Of a stretch of DNA of 64,000 nt, positions 49,281 through 59,155 are shown in pieces. The DNA comes from JBDSSS01 sp963764195 (GTDB taxonomy: Bacteria; Actinomycetota; Actinomycetes; Actinomycetales; Dermatophilaceae): the NCBI GenBank assembly GCA_963764195.1, contig CAVXRG010000011.1, positions 62,001 to 126,000 on the forward strand, written 5' to 3'. Made by a program: the position numbers and the translations under genes. Numbering within the stretch: position 1 is the stretch's first letter; each line of letters opens with the position of its first letter. Under the pieces are notes generated by a model. It saw only the letters and a list, made by a program, of their open reading frames with translations. It ran no database searches and was not told the origin of the DNA.

Positions 49281-50273
49281 TCAGGACTTCTTCGAGGCCT
49301 CCCGCAGCTTCTCGAGCAGCGGCCCGGCCGCCTCGTCGAGGAAGGCCTGCTGGGCCTCGCCCCCGACCTGCACGAGGGCGATGTCGGTGAAACCGGCCTC
49401 CCAGTAGGGCCGCACGCTCTCGACGATCGCGTCGAGGTCGGGTCCGCAGGGGATCGACTCGGCGACGTCCTCGGGCCGGATGAACTGGCTCGCCCCGTGG
49501 AAGCCCGCCGGGGTCGGCAGGTCGGCGTTGACCGACCAGCCGCCGGCAAACCAGCGGAACTGCTCGTGCGCCCGCTTCACCGCGGTCTCGCGGTCAGGGT
49601 CCCAGCTGATCGGGATCTGCCCGATCGAGCGGGCCGAGCGCCCGACGTCCGGGGCGCCCTTCGTGGCGTTCCACGCCGAGACGAGGTCGCTGCTCGGCTC
49701 GGTGGCGATCAGGTGGTCGGCGAGCGGCCCGAAGTGGTCGACCGCCTTGGGACCGCTCACGGCGACCCCGATCTCGACGCCCTGCTCGGGCAGGTCCCAG
49801 ATCCGGGCGGAGTCGACGTCGAAGTGCACCCCGTGGTGCGTGGTGAGGTCGCCGGTGTGCAGCGCCCGGATGATCTCGATCGCCTCCGTGAGCATGTCCT
49901 GGCGGACGTTGGCGGTCGGCCAACCCTCACCGACGGTGTGCTCGTTGAGGTTCTCGCCGCTGCCGAGGCCGAGGGTGAAGCGCCCGTCGGCGAGGATCTG
50001 GAGCGTCGCGGCCTTCTGCGCGACGACGGCGGGGTGGTAGCGCATCGTCGGGCAGGTCACGTAGGTCATCAGGCCGACCCGCTCGGTGGCCTGGGCGACG
50101 GCGCCGAGCACCGTCCAGGCGTAGGGGGCGTGCCCCTGCTCGGTGAGCCACGGGGAGTAGTGGTCGCTCGAGACCTCGAAGTCGAAGCCCTCCTCCTCCG
50201 CGCGGACGGCCCAGCGGACGAGGTCCTTGGGTCCGCTCTGCTCGGTCATCAGGGTGTAGCCGAAGTTCGTCAT
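49281..50273 (-). CDS. LLM-class F420-dependent oxidoreductase
   Basis: 330 residues, TIM-barrel luciferase-like fold: MTNFGYTLMTEQSGPKDLVRWAVRAEEEGFDFEVSSDHYSPW. TILADGRFTLGLGSGENLNEH near 92 and VAVSGPKAVDHFGPLADHLI near 172 match the F420-linked group TIGR03557. It reduces or oxidises an unknown small molecule using cofactor F420. AAGGAG lies before the ATG. It diverges from another LLM gene. Confidence 0.86.
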   Translation of the reverse strand: MTNFGYTLMTEQSGPKDLVRWAVRAEEEGFDFEVSSDHYSPWLTEQGHAPYAWTVLGAVAQATERVGLMTYVTCPTMRYHPAVVAQKAATLQILADGRFTLGLGSGENLNEHTVGEGWPTANVRQDMLTEAIEIIRALHTGDLTTHHGVHFDVDSARIWDLPEQGVEIGVAVSGPKAVDHFGPLADHLIATEPSSDLVSAWNATKGAPDVGRSARSIGQIPISWDPDRETAVKRAHEQFRWFAGGWSVNADLPTPAGFHGASQFIRPEDVAESIPCGPDLDAIVESVRPYWEAGFTDIALVQVGGEAQQAFLDEAAGPLLEKLREASKKS

Positions 50274-50402
50274 GCTGGCTCCTTCGTGTCGTGCGTGGTC
50301 TTCCGTTCGAGGGCGTGGTCCGGCCGTATGCCGCTCACCGCGTCCCTTCCGTCCTACCCCGCCCGGGTGCGCCCGGCAACAGCACCGAACGAGCGACGAA
50401 CG

Positions 50403-50430
50403 GGGAACACGGACCCACCGGTGCGGGTTG
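50403..50430 (+). promoter_or_regulatory. SigR/SigH-like promoter GGGAAC-N18-GTTG
   Basis: GGGAAC (50403-50408), an 18-bp spacer and GTTG (50427-50430) match the disulfide-stress ECF consensus GGAAT/C-N18-GTT, 53 bp upstream of the LLM gene at 50484. Confidence 0.5.
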
Positions 50431-50483
50431 GGAAGGGGGAGGGCCGCCGGTCGGCGTGCCCACCCGACTCGAGGAGTACCCGC

Positions 50484-51482
50484 ATGACTGTCCCGCTGTC
50501 CGTCCTTGACCTCGCACCGATCGCCTCCGGCGGGACGGCCCGGGAGAGCTTCGAGGCGAGCGTCGCGCTGGCCCAGGCGGCGGAGCGGCACGGCTACCGG
50601 CGGGTCTGGTACGCAGAGCACCACAACATGGCCTCGATCGCGTCGTCCGCGACGAGCGTGCTCATCGCCCACGTCGCCGCGAACACGACCTCGATCCGGC
50701 TCGGCGCCGGTGGCGTGATGCTGCCCAACCACTCACCCCTCGTCATCGCCGAGCAGTTCGGCACCCTCGCCACGCTCCACCCCGACCGGATCGACCTCGG
50801 CCTCGGGCGCGCGCCGGGCAGCGACCAGACGACGGCCCGGGCCATGCGCCGCGACGCCTCCGCGTCGCAGCAGTTCCCCGAGGACGTCCTCGAGCTGCAG
50901 GCCTACCTCGCCGGAGAGTCCCGCATCCCGGGCGTCCAGGCCGTCCCCGGCGCCGGCACGCGGGTGCCGCTCTACATCCTCGGCAGCTCCCTCTTCGGGG
51001 CCCAGCTCGCGGCGGCCCTCGGCCTGCCCTACGCCTTCGCCTCACACTTCGCCCCGGCCGCGCTGGAGCAGGCCGTCGCGACCTACCGCCGGGAGTTCCG
51101 GCCGTCCGAGCAGCTCGCAGAGCCCTACGTCCTCGCCGCGGTCAACGCCGTCGCGGCCGACGACGCCGACGACGCCCAGCAGCAGCTCACCGTGCGGCGC
51201 CGGGCCTGGGTCCGCGGGATGCTCAGCCGGGGACCGGCCGGAGCGAGCTTCACCGACGACCAGGTCGACGGTTTCCTGCTCACCGACCAGGGCCGCCAGC
51301 TCGCCGACATGCTCCGCTACACGGCGGTCGGCACCGTCGACGACGTGCGCACCTACCTCGACGACTTCGCGGTGCACGCGGACGCCGACGAGCTCATCGT
51401 CGCCTTCCAGTCGATGGACACGACCGACCGGCTCCGCTCCCTCGAGCTGACCGCACAGGCCGCCCAGGGCGTCGGCGTCTGA
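50484..51482 (+). CDS. LLM-class flavin-dependent oxidoreductase
   Basis: 332 residues of luciferase-like monooxygenase fold. VPLSVLDLAPIASGGTARESF at the start, RVWYAEHHNMASIASSATSVLI near 40 and RIDLGLGRAPGSDQTTARAMRR near 102 match the bacterial-luciferase-like subgroup that uses FMN. GAGGAG precedes the ATG. A SigR/SigH-like promoter upstream suggests oxidative stress control. Confidence 0.86.
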   Translation: MTVPLSVLDLAPIASGGTARESFEASVALAQAAERHGYRRVWYAEHHNMASIASSATSVLIAHVAANTTSIRLGAGGVMLPNHSPLVIAEQFGTLATLHPDRIDLGLGRAPGSDQTTARAMRRDASASQQFPEDVLELQAYLAGESRIPGVQAVPGAGTRVPLYILGSSLFGAQLAAALGLPYAFASHFAPAALEQAVATYRREFRPSEQLAEPYVLAAVNAVAADDADDAQQQLTVRRRAWVRGMLSRGPAGASFTDDQVDGFLLTDQGRQLADMLRYTAVGTVDDVRTYLDDFAVHADADELIVAFQSMDTTDRLRSLELTAQAAQGVGV

Positions 51483-51821
51483 GGCGTCGCCCTGCCCGTC
51501 TGGGTCGTCGGGGACAAGGGTCTGCTCTGGGTGACGACCCCGGACGGCACCGGCAAGCTGAAGCGGATCGCGCGCGACCCGCACGTCGAGGTCGTCGCCT
51601 GCGACCGGCGGGGCCGGGTCCCCGAGGGGGCTGCCTCGGTCTCGGGGTCGGCGACGGTCCACCGCGACGCCGCCACCGTCGACCGGGTGATGGAGCTGAC
51701 CAGGCGCAAGCACCGGGTCGAGACGGTGGTCTTCGGGATCGTCGAGAAGATCTTCATGCGCGGCACGGGCCGGGTCGCCATCGCGATCACCGTCACCGGG
51801 GAGCACCCGACCGCCAGCTGA
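51483..51821 (+). pseudogene. N-terminally truncated PPOX-class (F420-linked) protein
   Basis: Starting immediately after the stop of the LLM gene, the frame reads GVALPVWVVGDKGLLWVTTPDG ... RDPHVEVVACDRRGRV. These are the central and C-terminal parts of pyridoxamine-5'-phosphate-oxidase-class F420 enzymes. About 25-30 N-terminal residues are missing. No ATG or GTG exists in frame until 51531, which lies inside the beta barrel core. The truncation point coincides with the LLM stop, so a deletion probably removed the gene start. Confidence 0.68.
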
Positions 51822-51975
51822 GCGGTGTGACGCGGACGCGCGAGCCGGGTAGGAGTCAGGGGTGGGCCGGGGTCCGGTCGCGGTGCCGTGACCAGCTCCA
51901 GCCCGCTGCACGAAACCGACCAACCGCACGACCTGGCGTGTCCTTCGTGGCCGCGCCGGACCAAGGAGATACCCC

Positions 51976-52521
51976 GTGTCAAAGAAGGTTGCCTTTCTCG
52001 TCGCATCCGAGGGAATCGAGCGCGTCGAGCTCACCGAGCCGTGGCAGGCCGTCGTCGACGCCGGCCACGAGGCCGTCCTCGTCAGCCCCGACTCCGGCGA
52101 GGTCCAGACGTTCGACCACCTCGACAAGGCCGAGAAGCGCTCCGTCGACGTGACCGTCGCCGAGGCCAAGATCGAGGACTACGACGCCCTCGTGCTGCCC
52201 GGCGGCGTCGCCAACCCCGACGCCCTGCGCACCGACGACGCCGCCGTGTCGTTCGTCCGCGACTTCTTCGCCTCCGGTCGCCCCGTCGCGGCCATCTGCC
52301 ACGCCCCGTGGACCCTCATCGAGGCCAAGGTCCTCGACGGCCGCCACCTCACCTCGTGGCCGAGCCTGCAGACCGACATCCGCAACGCCGGTGGCGAGTG
52401 GACCGACGAGGAGCTCGTCATCGACGGCAACCTCATCACGAGCCGCAACCCCGACGACCTGCCCGCCTTCTGTGGCGCGGTCGTCGAGGCGCTCGAGCAC
52501 GGCGCCGCGGCGGGCGTCTGA
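51976..52521 (+). CDS. DJ-1/PfpI-family protein
   Basis: 181 residues with the family nucleophile elbow AAICHAPW near residue 112, VLPGGVANPDALR near 73 and the pocket Glu near 20. Members act as proteases, chaperones, or glyoxalase/deglycase enzymes, often under stress. AAGGAGAT precedes the GTG. It converges with the LLM-hemerythrin fusion. Confidence 0.9.
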   Translation: MSKKVAFLVASEGIERVELTEPWQAVVDAGHEAVLVSPDSGEVQTFDHLDKAEKRSVDVTVAEAKIEDYDALVLPGGVANPDALRTDDAAVSFVRDFFASGRPVAAICHAPWTLIEAKVLDGRHLTSWPSLQTDIRNAGGEWTDEELVIDGNLITSRNPDDLPAFCGAVVEALEHGAAAGV

Positions 52522-52524
52522 CGC

Positions 52525-54135
52525 TCAGCCGAAGCCGTGGCGAGCGAGCGGGTGCACGAGCTCCCGCTCCTCGTACGCGAGGTGTGACAGCAGCGTGTCG
52601 GTGAGCAGGTCGAGGGCACGCTGCAGCTCGTCGAGGGCGGCCCCTCCGGATCGTCCGTAGGGGTCGTCACCGACGAGGCCGACGAGGGCCTCGTCCACCT
52701 GCTCGAGGACGTCGGCGATGACCTCGTGCTCCTCGTGCAGCCGGTCGAGCACCGGCCCGAGGTCGGGCTCTGCCCGGCGCAGGTGGGTGAAGATGCTGCG
52801 GTCCTCGAGGGTGTGGTGTCCGGTGACCACCCGGCAGTAGGACTGGCAGAAGCCCCCGAGGGTCCAGTTGTTCTGTCGCATCGCCATCGTGTTGATCACC
52901 GAGCGGGCGGCCCCGGCCGTCAGCAGGCCCTGCCGCACCTGGCGCACGATGTCGCGCACCTGGTCGAGCTCTCGGCGCAGGTGGTCGTGGACGTCAACGA
53001 GGTGCTGGGGCACGGCCTGCTCGTGGGCCGTGTATGCCGCGTGCTCGGGCCGCCCGCCCACCGGGCGCTCCTCCTCGTGCCAGGGGATCTCGCCGAGCAG
53101 GCGCCGCCCGTCGTCGGGCGTGGGTCGGACCGTTAGCGGCTCCGCGCCGGCGCGGTCGAACCGGGCCGCGACCGGCGGGTGCGCGGACGGTGTCACGGGC
53201 GGTGCGGGCTCCGCACGTTCCGGAGGCGCTGCGCGCCGGGCCCGCTCAGCGGCGACGAGCTCCCGGGCGGCCGGGCCCACCTCCTCGGCCAGGCGGCGCA
53301 CGTCGTCCGGGTCGTCGGCGGCGAGGATGAAGCCCGACATGCCGTCCTCGAGCGCGAGTCCCGCCAGCTGCTCGGCCCAGTCGTCCGGCGTCCCCTGGAG
53401 GAAGCCGGCGCCCGAGCCGAAGGTGCCCGAGACGTTGTAGAGGCGCCGGATGGCCTGCGGTCCGCGACCCGCGGCATCGGCCGCCTCGTCGATCGCGGCG
53501 TTGCTCGCCGCCAACGTGCCCGGGCCGGCGTAGGCGAGGCTGGGCAGCCACCCGTCGGCGAGTCGACCGGTCACCCGGAGCATCCGCGGCTGGTAGGCGC
53601 CGAGCCAGATCTGCACGGCGTGGACCGGAGCCGGGCCGGGGTGCAGGCCCGCGACGCGGTAGTGCTCACCCTCGACGGTGACGCTCCGGCCGTCGGGCCG
53701 GTCGGGATCCTGTCCCCACACCCCGCGGATCACCCGGATCGCCTCGACGAGGGCGTCGACGGCCTGGCCGGGCGAGCGTCGCTCGCCGCCGGCGGCGACG
53801 ATCCCGTCCCAGAACGCGCCGGTCCCGAGACCGAGCTCGGCCCGCCCGCCGCTCAGCACGTCGAGGCTGGCGACCCACTTGGCGAGCACCACGGGCGGGC
53901 GCAGCGGCAGGTTCGCCACGTTCGCGGCCACCCGGACGTTCGTCGTGCGCACGGCGACGGCGGTGAGCAGCGTCGTCGCGTCGACGTGGCGGGCCTGGTA
54001 GGGGTGGTCCTGCACGGTGACGAGGTCGAGGCCCGTGACGTCGGCGAGCTGGGCCAGCTCGAGCGTGTCGTGGACCCGGTCGGCGTCGGGGCGCAGGAAC
54101 AGCCCGAACTGCAGGTCGTGGCCGTAGTCCGGCAC
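52525..54135 (-). CDS. LLM-class oxidoreductase fused to a hemerythrin domain
   Basis: 536 residues. Residues 1-310 are an F420/flavin-type luciferase-like domain (LQFGLFLRPDADRVHDTLELAQLAD, SGGRAELGLGTGAFWDG, VQIWLGAYQPRMLRVTGRLADGW). A proline-rich linker follows. Residues about 385-536 are an HHE hemerythrin domain with DVHDHLRRELDQVRDIV, TGHHTLEDRSIFTHL, LHEEHEVIADVL and LLSHLAYEERELVHPL. The di-iron domain may sense or use O2 or NO for the catalytic domain. The GTG at 54135 has AGGAG six bases upstream; the longer upstream frame has none. Confidence 0.85.
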   Translation of the reverse strand: MPDYGHDLQFGLFLRPDADRVHDTLELAQLADVTGLDLVTVQDHPYQARHVDATTLLTAVAVRTTNVRVAANVANLPLRPPVVLAKWVASLDVLSGGRAELGLGTGAFWDGIVAAGGERRSPGQAVDALVEAIRVIRGVWGQDPDRPDGRSVTVEGEHYRVAGLHPGPAPVHAVQIWLGAYQPRMLRVTGRLADGWLPSLAYAGPGTLAASNAAIDEAADAAGRGPQAIRRLYNVSGTFGSGAGFLQGTPDDWAEQLAGLALEDGMSGFILAADDPDDVRRLAEEVGPAARELVAAERARRAAPPERAEPAPPVTPSAHPPVAARFDRAGAEPLTVRPTPDDGRRLLGEIPWHEEERPVGGRPEHAAYTAHEQAVPQHLVDVHDHLRRELDQVRDIVRQVRQGLLTAGAARSVINTMAMRQNNWTLGGFCQSYCRVVTGHHTLEDRSIFTHLRRAEPDLGPVLDRLHEEHEVIADVLEQVDEALVGLVGDDPYGRSGGAALDELQRALDLLTDTLLSHLAYEERELVHPLARHGFG

Positions 54136-54286
54136 CGTCGTCTCCTCTGTCGGGGTCTGCGCCCACGATGCAGCATCGCCGGCGGCTCGTCCCGGTCGGG
54201 TCCATCCTTCGTCCCCGACAGCGTAGGGTCGCGACAGCGCCGCCCGCAGGGGCGAGACCACGGACGACGACAGGAACGGAGCAGGG

Positions 54287-55477
54287 ATGAGTGAGCACGC
54301 CGCCGAGCCGCAGCTGAGCCTCGGGGTGATGGCCCGGTCGCTGAAGGAGAACGAGCGCCGGCTCGCCCTGCACCCCGAGCACCTGAGCCGGATCCCCGAG
54401 GGGCTGCGGTCGCGGGTCTTCCTCGAGGAGGGCTACGGCTCGACCTTCGGCCTCAGCGACGAGCAGCTCGCCGAGTTCGTCGGCGGGTTCCGCACCCGCG
54501 AGGACCTCGTCGCGCAGTGCGACGTCATCCTCCAGCCGAAGCCGCTGCTCAGCGACGTCCAGCAGTTGCGCGACGGCCAGACCCTGTGGGGGTGGCCGCA
54601 CTGCGTCCAGGACGCCGAGCTGACCCAGGTCGCGATCGACAAGCACCTCACCCTCATCGCCTTCGAGGCGATGAACCACTGGAAGAGCGACGGCTCCTTC
54701 AACCTGCACGTGTTCCACAAGAACAACGAGCTGGCCGGCTACTGCTCGGTGCTCCACGCCCTCCAGATCGCGGGCACGACCGGTCACTACGGGCGCCGGA
54801 TGCGGGCCGCGGTGATCGGCTTCGGCGCGACCGCGCGAGGTGCCGTCACCGCACTCAACGCCCTCGGGATCCACGACGTCGACGTGCTGACCCACCGCGA
54901 TGTCGCCGCGGTCGCCAGCCCGATCCACTCGGTGCGGATCGTCCATTTCGACAGTGACGAGCAGGGCGACACCGCGACCAAGGGGACCGGGCCGAGCCAC
55001 GCTGTCGTCGACGAGGAGCGGCTGCCGCTCGCGCCCTTCCTCGCCGAGCACGACATCATCGTCAACTGCGTGTTGCAGGACCCGGACGCCCCGCTCATGT
55101 TCCTCACCGAGGACGACCTGCCGCTCCTCGAGCCGGGCAGCATCATCATCGACGTGTCGTGCGACGCCGGGATGGGCTTCAGCTGGGCCTCGCCCACCGG
55201 CTTCGAGGACCCGAGCTTCGTCGTCGGCGACAACATCCTCTACTACGCCGTCGACCACAGCCCGTCCTACCTGTGGAACTCCGCGACGTGGGAGAACAGC
55301 GAGGCGATCCTGCCGTTCCTGCCCACGATCCTGGCCGGCGGACCGGCCTGGGACGAGGAGCCGACCATCAAGCGGGCCATCGAGATCCGTGAGGGCGTCA
55401 TCCAGAACCCGGCGATCCTGTCCTTCCAGCACCGGTCGGCGGCCGCGCCGCACCCGCGCGAGGTCGGCGCGAGCTAG
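54287..55477 (+). CDS. N5-(carboxyethyl)ornithine synthase-like dehydrogenase
   Basis: 396 residues related to alanine dehydrogenase / PNT: KENERRLALHPEHLSRIPEG near 20, AAVIGFGATARGAVTALNALG near 172, and the closing IIIDVSCDAGMGFSWASPTGFEDP near 284. The family condenses pyruvate with ornithine or lysine using NADPH; some members are saccharopine-like. GGAG-like sequence precedes the ATG. No ornithine pathway gene is adjacent, so the substrate is a family-level guess. Confidence 0.8.
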   Translation: MSEHAAEPQLSLGVMARSLKENERRLALHPEHLSRIPEGLRSRVFLEEGYGSTFGLSDEQLAEFVGGFRTREDLVAQCDVILQPKPLLSDVQQLRDGQTLWGWPHCVQDAELTQVAIDKHLTLIAFEAMNHWKSDGSFNLHVFHKNNELAGYCSVLHALQIAGTTGHYGRRMRAAVIGFGATARGAVTALNALGIHDVDVLTHRDVAAVASPIHSVRIVHFDSDEQGDTATKGTGPSHAVVDEERLPLAPFLAEHDIIVNCVLQDPDAPLMFLTEDDLPLLEPGSIIIDVSCDAGMGFSWASPTGFEDPSFVVGDNILYYAVDHSPSYLWNSATWENSEAILPFLPTILAGGPAWDEEPTIKRAIEIREGVIQNPAILSFQHRSAAAPHPREVGAS

Positions 55478-55489
55478 GCCTGACCGGTC

Positions 55490-56422
55490 TCAGGCGGGTC
55501 GCTCGTTGTTGCGACGGGCGGCCCGTCTCCCCAGGGTCGTCAGGGTGCGGACCACGCCGGAGTCGAGCCTGCGGGCGGCCCGGCGTCCCTCGGCCGAGCT
55601 CCCCCCAGCGGCGGGGGCGTCCGGCAGCAGCCGGTTCGCCAGGCCCATGACCCGGGTCGTCGTCCCGGGCACGAGCCCGCGGACCCGGATCCCGATCCAG
55701 GCGAGCGGCGTCAGCACGACCATCGGTCGGCCTGCGAGCACGGCCGAGACGATCCGCCCGGCCGCCCGCTCCGCGTCCATCGAGACGAGGGGGAGGGAGG
55801 CTGCGGGCCCGAACCACGCGTACTCGGCCTCCGGGTCGCCCGTGAAGTCGGCCCGCTCGTGCGACCCCGTCCGCATCAGGCCGGGCACGATCGTCGTCGC
55901 GGTGACCCCCGTGCCCGACAGTGCTGCTGCGAGGCCGTCCGAGAAGCCGACCGCCGCGAACTTTGCTGTCGCGTAAGGCAGCAGGTGGGGCGGGGAGACC
56001 ATGCCGCCGATCGAGGTGACCGTGCCGATCCGGCCCCGGCCCCGCTCCCGCATCGCCGGCAGGACGGCCAGCGCGACGTGGATCGGGCCCCACGCCATCG
56101 TGTCGATCGCCTCGACGTAGTCCTCGTGCTCCATCGCCTCGGCCGGACCGGTCCGGATGATGCCGGCGACCGTGATCGCCACGTCAATCGGGCCGACGGA
56201 CTCCTCCACGTCGGAGACGAGCGCGCGCACGGCGTCCCGGTCGCGCACGTCGCAGACGCGGGACGTCGCGCGTGGGCCGAGCGTCGCCGTCCCGCGGTCG
56301 AGCTCGGCGTCGTCGCGGGCCGCGATGACGACCCGGTGGTCGCGCCGGACGAGCTCTCGGGCGATGAGCAGGCCGAGGCCCCGGGAGGCGCCGACGACGA
56401 GGGCGAGGGGTTGGTCGGTCAT
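55490..56422 (-). CDS. SDR-family oxidoreductase
   Basis: 310 residues. NAD(P)-binding GASRGLGLLIARELVRR near 11, the DVRDRDAV acidic stretch near 58, catalytic Ser in SIGGMVSPPHLLPYATAKFA with Tyr and Lys near 149. A C-terminal extension of about 60 basic residues is longer than usual and hydrophobic in part. Short-chain dehydrogenase with unknown substrate; convergent with the ornithine-synthase-like gene. Confidence 0.88.
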   Translation of the reverse strand: MTDQPLALVVGASRGLGLLIARELVRRDHRVVIAARDDAELDRGTATLGPRATSRVCDVRDRDAVRALVSDVEESVGPIDVAITVAGIIRTGPAEAMEHEDYVEAIDTMAWGPIHVALAVLPAMRERGRGRIGTVTSIGGMVSPPHLLPYATAKFAAVGFSDGLAAALSGTGVTATTIVPGLMRTGSHERADFTGDPEAEYAWFGPAASLPLVSMDAERAAGRIVSAVLAGRPMVVLTPLAWIGIRVRGLVPGTTTRVMGLANRLLPDAPAAGGSSAEGRRAARRLDSGVVRTLTTLGRRAARRNNERPA

Positions 56423-56553
56423 CCCCCATCCCTACCCGTTGGCCACCGTCCTCAACCACCAAGGCTGGACAAAAAGCGGTGAACGTCCTTGCGTGCCAGC
56501 GTCTCTCACAATCTTCCACCCCTGCGGGTGTCGCAATCGTCGCCGATGCGGCA

Positions 56554-56559
56554 TACGGT
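56554..56559 (+). promoter_or_regulatory. -10 box TACGGT, leaderless start, formed by a GTATGCCG motif
   Basis: TACGGT, six bases, then the ATG at 56566. Its TAC belongs to a CGGCATAC motif (56549-56556), so the dispersed 8-mer and the promoter overlap. Confidence 0.58.
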
Positions 56560-56565
56560 CGAGGG

Positions 56566-57750
<1,185 letters not shown>

Positions 57751-57821
57751 GCGACCCGCCGACCCTTCCGGGCGAGCGAGCGACGCCGGTCCGGCCACCT
57801 GGCCGGGCCGGCGTCACTCGG

Positions 57822-59042
57822 TCACTCCTCGCTGAGGCCGACGACGTCGCGCCGGCTCGGGAAGGCCCGGCGTCGGGGCCGGGGCCGGGTGCGCAGCTCC
57901 GGCGCGATCGTGGTGGGGGTGGCGACGGGCCGGTCGGCAACGAGCCGGCGGTAGTGCCCGACGTACTCGCGGACCATCCGGTCGTGCGAGAGCCGGGTGA
58001 CGGCGTCGTGACGCACGGCGACCCGGTCGAGTCCGAGGGCGACGGGGATCGCGGCGGCCATCGCCTCGACGTCGTCCGGCGCCACGAGGACTCCCGAACC
58101 GCCGGCACCGACCACCTCGGAGACCCCGCCGCGGTCGAAGGCGACGACGGGCGTGCCGCAGGCCATCGCCTCGGCGACGGTGAGGCCGAAGGGCTCCTCC
58201 CACACCGGCGTCACGAGGGCGGCGCCCGAGCGGCCGACGAGGTCGGCCAGCGCGCGCTGGCCCAGGTGGCCGGCATACCTCACGCCGTCGCCGAGCAGGG
58301 GGGTCACCTCGCGGGCGACGTAGTCGCGGTCGAGCAGCGGACCGGCGAGCACGATCGAGCGACCCGCGCGGCGGGCGGCCCGGATCGCGAGGTGGGGCGC
58401 CTTCTCGGGCACGAGGCGGCCGGACCAGACGAGGGCGTCACCGCCGGGGCCGGGGCGCCAGACATCGGTGTCGACGCCGTTCAGCACGACCTCGGGACGT
58501 CGGGGGAGCACGGTCCACGCCCGGGCGACGTGGTCGCTGACGGCGGTGAAGCACGCGCCCTCGCCCCGGGTCGCGGCGAGGGTCGACTCGAGCCAGGGCG
58601 TCGGGGGGATGTGCAGCGTGGCGAGGACGGGGACGGGCACCGACGGTGCGAGAGCGACGGGCAGGTGGTGCACCGCGTGGAGGTGCACGAGGTCGAAGCG
58701 GCGGCGCGCCTCGCCATGGATGAGGCGGAGCATCAGCTGCTGGTAGGCGTGGTGCTCGAGCATCGTGGCGTCGGGGGGCATCGACACGTCCGCGCGGGCG
58801 GCGTCGGTGGGTTCCCAGTGCGAGAGCGAGCCGCCGAGCTCGTCGCCGGGCTCGACCCCGTCGCTGCCGGATCGGGCAAAGAGGGTGACCCGGTGGCCTT
58901 CGGCCCGCAGGCGTGCGGCGAGCTGGCTGACGTGGGACTCGAGCCCACCGGCATACGGCTCGGAGATGGGGAAGCGATACGGCCCGACGAGCGCGATGCG
59001 CAGGGCGTCGCTCGACTCCGTGCGCCGTGGGTGCTGGCTCAA
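57822..59042 (-). CDS. GT4-family glycosyltransferase
   Basis: 406 residues with GT-B fold. It opens LRIALVGPYRFPISEPYAGGLESHVSQLAARL and has VWSGRLVPEKAPHLAIRAA near 224, then EEPFGLTVAEAMACGTPVVAFDRGGVSEVV near 297, the donor-binding EX7E motif. The TTG at 59042 is taken as start because AAGGAG lies six bases before it and no ATG is close. It is the last gene of a minus-strand cluster with GT2, PIG-L and acyl-CoA dehydrogenase genes. MshA, which opens mycothiol synthesis, belongs to the same family, but acceptor and sugar here are unknown. Confidence 0.87.
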   Translation of the reverse strand: MSQHPRRTESSDALRIALVGPYRFPISEPYAGGLESHVSQLAARLRAEGHRVTLFARSGSDGVEPGDELGGSLSHWEPTDAARADVSMPPDATMLEHHAYQQLMLRLIHGEARRRFDLVHLHAVHHLPVALAPSVPVPVLATLHIPPTPWLESTLAATRGEGACFTAVSDHVARAWTVLPRRPEVVLNGVDTDVWRPGPGGDALVWSGRLVPEKAPHLAIRAARRAGRSIVLAGPLLDRDYVAREVTPLLGDGVRYAGHLGQRALADLVGRSGAALVTPVWEEPFGLTVAEAMACGTPVVAFDRGGVSEVVGAGGSGVLVAPDDVEAMAAAIPVALGLDRVAVRHDAVTRLSHDRMVREYVGHYRRLVADRPVATPTTIAPELRTRPRPRRRAFPSRRDVVGLSEE

Positions 59043-59155
59043 GCCGCGCTCCTTCCGTCCGTGGTTGCTGGGCGGCCGGGGCCGCAACCTCGATGACATA
59101 CCCGAAATCCGGGGCTGACCCCCCCACCCGAGAGGGTGGGGCGCGCGGGGAGGGG

